A stretch of DNA of 64,000 nt from the NCBI GenBank assembly GCA_029224185.1, contig CM055201.1:21142672-21206671 (forward strand), given 5' to 3'. The position numbers and the translations under genes were made by a program. Under the pieces are notes generated by a model. It ran no database searches, was not told where the DNA came from, and saw only the letters and a list, made by a program, of their open reading frames with translations. This document shows positions 61,805 to 64,000 of the stretch, in pieces; the first letter of the stretch is position 1, and each line of letters begins with the position of its first letter. The stretch is from Karalla daura (lineage: Eukaryota; Chordata; Actinopteri; Chaetodontiformes; Leiognathidae).

Positions 61805-63220
61805 CGCATGTGCGTGCGTGTGTGTGACAGAGTAACTTCCATGAGAGCGTTAACATTCAGGCTGCATCGCAACACAGTCCTTAGTGTCATAACAAATACA
61901 TTACAATACATCCATTCCTCAGACCACCACAGGATGAGAGTACAGTGGTTTCAGCTCTAGTTAAGAGGATGTAGCAGTAGCAGGAAAGTAATTAGGAGCT
62001 GAAGTTTACCGAGACCAGTAAGTTCTAGCAGTCCTGTCTCTGTACTGAATGAACGCAGCATTATTTCACTGGGAACACTGGACTTCAGTATGTACAGGAG
62101 TTTTAGCTCAAGTATCATTAAAGTCTCACTGGGAAACATTACTCACAGACATAGAAGATAAGCAGACATCGCTCAGCAGCTATTTTTTTTAATCTCTGTT
62201 CCAAGTTTTAATGCAATGGAAGTTAAAAATGGTGAAAAAAAGAGACGCTGCTGCTGCATAATAACAATGTTTTTTTTAAAAAAAGCAGATTTGTACAGAA
62301 AATGTTCAAATCACAAAGTCAGAAGGCCAACTCCAGATGTTTCAACATTGTTGTTGATGCTACAGTCTCTTGTTGATGTCTTTGTCATCTAAAATTAGAG
62401 AAAGAGGTTGTTAAATGTTTTGGATGGAATCAGCAATCTTGAGCTCAATATTAAAAAGGAAATAAACAAGACAAAGAAGATTAATGCAAATGGCTCTAAA
62501 ACATGGAAAACTGCAGGATGAACTTTATTCATTTCAGGGGCATAGTTGCAAAATGATCCCACAGCATTCATATGAAAAGATTATTTACAAAATTATATTT
62601 TTTTCTAATTACATTCATTTTCAGTCATGTGTATTAGAAACATTGGTGAGGCTGCTCTCTGCTGAGGCCCCTTTGGCTAAATCATGATGGGAAACATTTT
62701 GTGCTGCTGGTAATGTGACCTACTTTGTGTAGGGACACATTAGGTGGAAAATTATTTTTTAAAAAATCCTGAAAATTCTCCAGATAAACAAGCAAATCTA
62801 TAAATGGTGAGAGTAAAACATTTCAATCTATTAGCTAAGATCTGTCTGTACGCTCAGTGGCCGAAAGCGACATCTAGTGTTCATATGTATGAATTGTCGA
62901 ACATTGGTCGTGTATCTCCCGCTCTCTCCCTCAGGGTCCTGATGAAGTCCTTATCTCTGAGCGGTGAACTGACTAATAACGGTTTGATTTGAAATGAGCG
63001 GGAGAAAAAAATGGCCGTTAGGCCTCTATTCAATACTATGACGTCATCTCCGAGGAGGACGAAAGGGAAAGTTAAAAATGGCGGAAGACAAAAGAGACGT
63101 TGCTGCACTGTAATTGTAACAGATGTAGATGAAAAGAAAACAAATTCAGAATGCCAACTACATAACAGGAATTAAGAGAAAGGGTGAAGAAGCTAGTGGT
63201 GCAGTACAAGGTCTGAAATT
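61805..63220. other. Upstream region of gene C, no gene
   Basis: 62030-62280 matches the upstream block shared with genes A and B. No reading frame of interest is seen to 63220. aaaaatggcgg near 63073 is a YY1-like motif. Confidence 0.5.
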
Positions 63221-63436
63221 ATCCTTGGATCTGCTCTCCACTCCATCTCCCAGTATCAGCTCCCAGTACCAGGACTCAGCTGATCCTGGGTCAGAACATC
63301 CTCTTTGATCCTTCATACTCACAGAGATCACTCCCACCTGATGAGAGAGGAAGATGCAGCAGACTCATCAGGACAGAGTTCATGAAGACACTCAGTAAAA
63401 ACCAGGGGAACATCAGCCTCGTGTCTGCAGTTTAGT
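63220..63436 (+). pseudogene. Plus-strand gene fragment, copy 4, deleted
   Basis: Retains SISSQYQ-like sequence, GSEHPL-like sequence and a damaged C-terminus with TAG at 63433. It lies just 3' of the terminal LRR exon of gene D. Confidence 0.4.
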
Positions 63437-63449
63437 GTTACCACAACTT

Positions 63450-63669
63450 TCACATCATGTTGATCTCAGCACAGAAGAAGAACATGGATTCTGACCTCAG
63501 AGTCTCCAGTCTACAATGTGGACTCTCCAGAAGATCACACAGCTCCTTCACTCCTGAATCCTGCAGGTCATTGGAGCCCAGATCCAGATGTTTCAGATGG
63601 GAGGGGTTGAACTTCAGAGCTGAAGCCAGAGAAGCACAGCTGATCTCTGACAACCTGCAATTTCCTAAA
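63450..63669 (-). CDS. NLR gene D, terminal LRR exon (partial gene)
   Basis: LRR part 63496-63669. Reads LDLGSNDLQDSGVKELCDL, with ALKFNPSHL in place of ALKSNPSHL. Read through the weak donor GTCAGA it gives SESMFFFCAEINMM and a stop at 63450. The conserved spacer block follows at 63720-63960. The rest of the gene lies beyond the window, so the cluster continues to the right. Confidence 0.7.
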
Positions 63670-64000
63670 CTGAAGAAAAAATAAAGATCAAAATCTATTT
63701 ATAGTCCAATCAGATGAGTTCAGGTTCATAACATGCAGCTCAACATGACTCTGTCCTGATCAATGAGCTTTTCTCTAAATGAGTCCAGTGACTTTGACCT
63801 TGTGTTATTGATCATCATCATGTCTCCTTCTACAGACATCATCCAAATGTCAGCACAACATTCATACACCTGTTCATGTCCACACAGGTTAATAACACTC
63901 TGCTGATCTCAGAACAGTCTGGAATTAGAGGAGAAACCAACACAGGATGAAGAAATATTTCTGTTTCAGAGGATAAACTTGACCAGTTAAAACTAAATGA

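Overview
The window is vertebrate nuclear DNA, almost certainly from a ray-finned (teleost) fish. The evidence is a single-exon nanos2-like gene, a tandem cluster of fish-type NLR genes (FISNA + NACHT in one large exon, then many 174-bp LRR exons), GT-AG introns, and fish-like transposons (an intact BEL/Pao LTR element, an L2-like LINE tail, a MITE-like element). There are no operons, bacterial genes or CRISPR arrays.

Layout. (1) 1-5.1 kb: a nanos2-like gene on the minus strand with a TATA box, then retroelement debris. (2) 5.2-15.9 kb: minus-strand remains of a duplicated immunoglobulin-superfamily receptor of SLAM/CD48-like design (V-type end, C2-type domain, stalk, transmembrane segment, tyrosine-bearing tail). 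A 2.2-kb unit is duplicated head to tail, and in the distal copies a 12-bp minisatellite has expanded inside the stalk exon. A stop codon shared by the copies shows that most of this is degenerate. (3) 15.9-18.4 kb: tRNA-related repeat, a possible orphan last exon, and the 3' end of an L2-like LINE. (4) 18.8-64 kb: a minus-strand, head-to-tail NLR cluster. In transcription order it holds gene D (only its last LRR exon, at the right edge), gene C (61.7 to 46.5 kb, complete), gene B (43.9 to 29.5 kb, first coding exon split by a 7.26-kb BEL/Pao element), gene A (27.9 to 21.5 kb, complete) and pseudogene Z (19.9 to 19.3 kb, 5' end only).

The NLR genes share one plan: a non-coding first exon under an ISRE-like promoter motif, a start exon, 0 to 9 copies of a symmetrical 120-123-bp exon encoding an N-terminal peptide repeat, a 44-bp linker exon, the FISNA-NACHT exon, and 6 to 9 LRR exons. 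All internal exon boundaries fit in phase, so exons can be gained or lost without frameshift. The family resembles the NLRC3-like NLRs expanded in fish, cytosolic proteins presumed to sense infection. The most unusual items are the nine-copy N-terminal exon array of gene C (with a 1,434-bp higher-order period carrying a MITE), the very young BEL/Pao insertion that breaks gene B, the stop-free stalk minisatellite, and a plus-strand gene fragment that repeatedly accompanies the 3' ends of the NLR genes.

Exon limits were read by eye from splice signals and phase. Family names come from motif recognition, without a database search.
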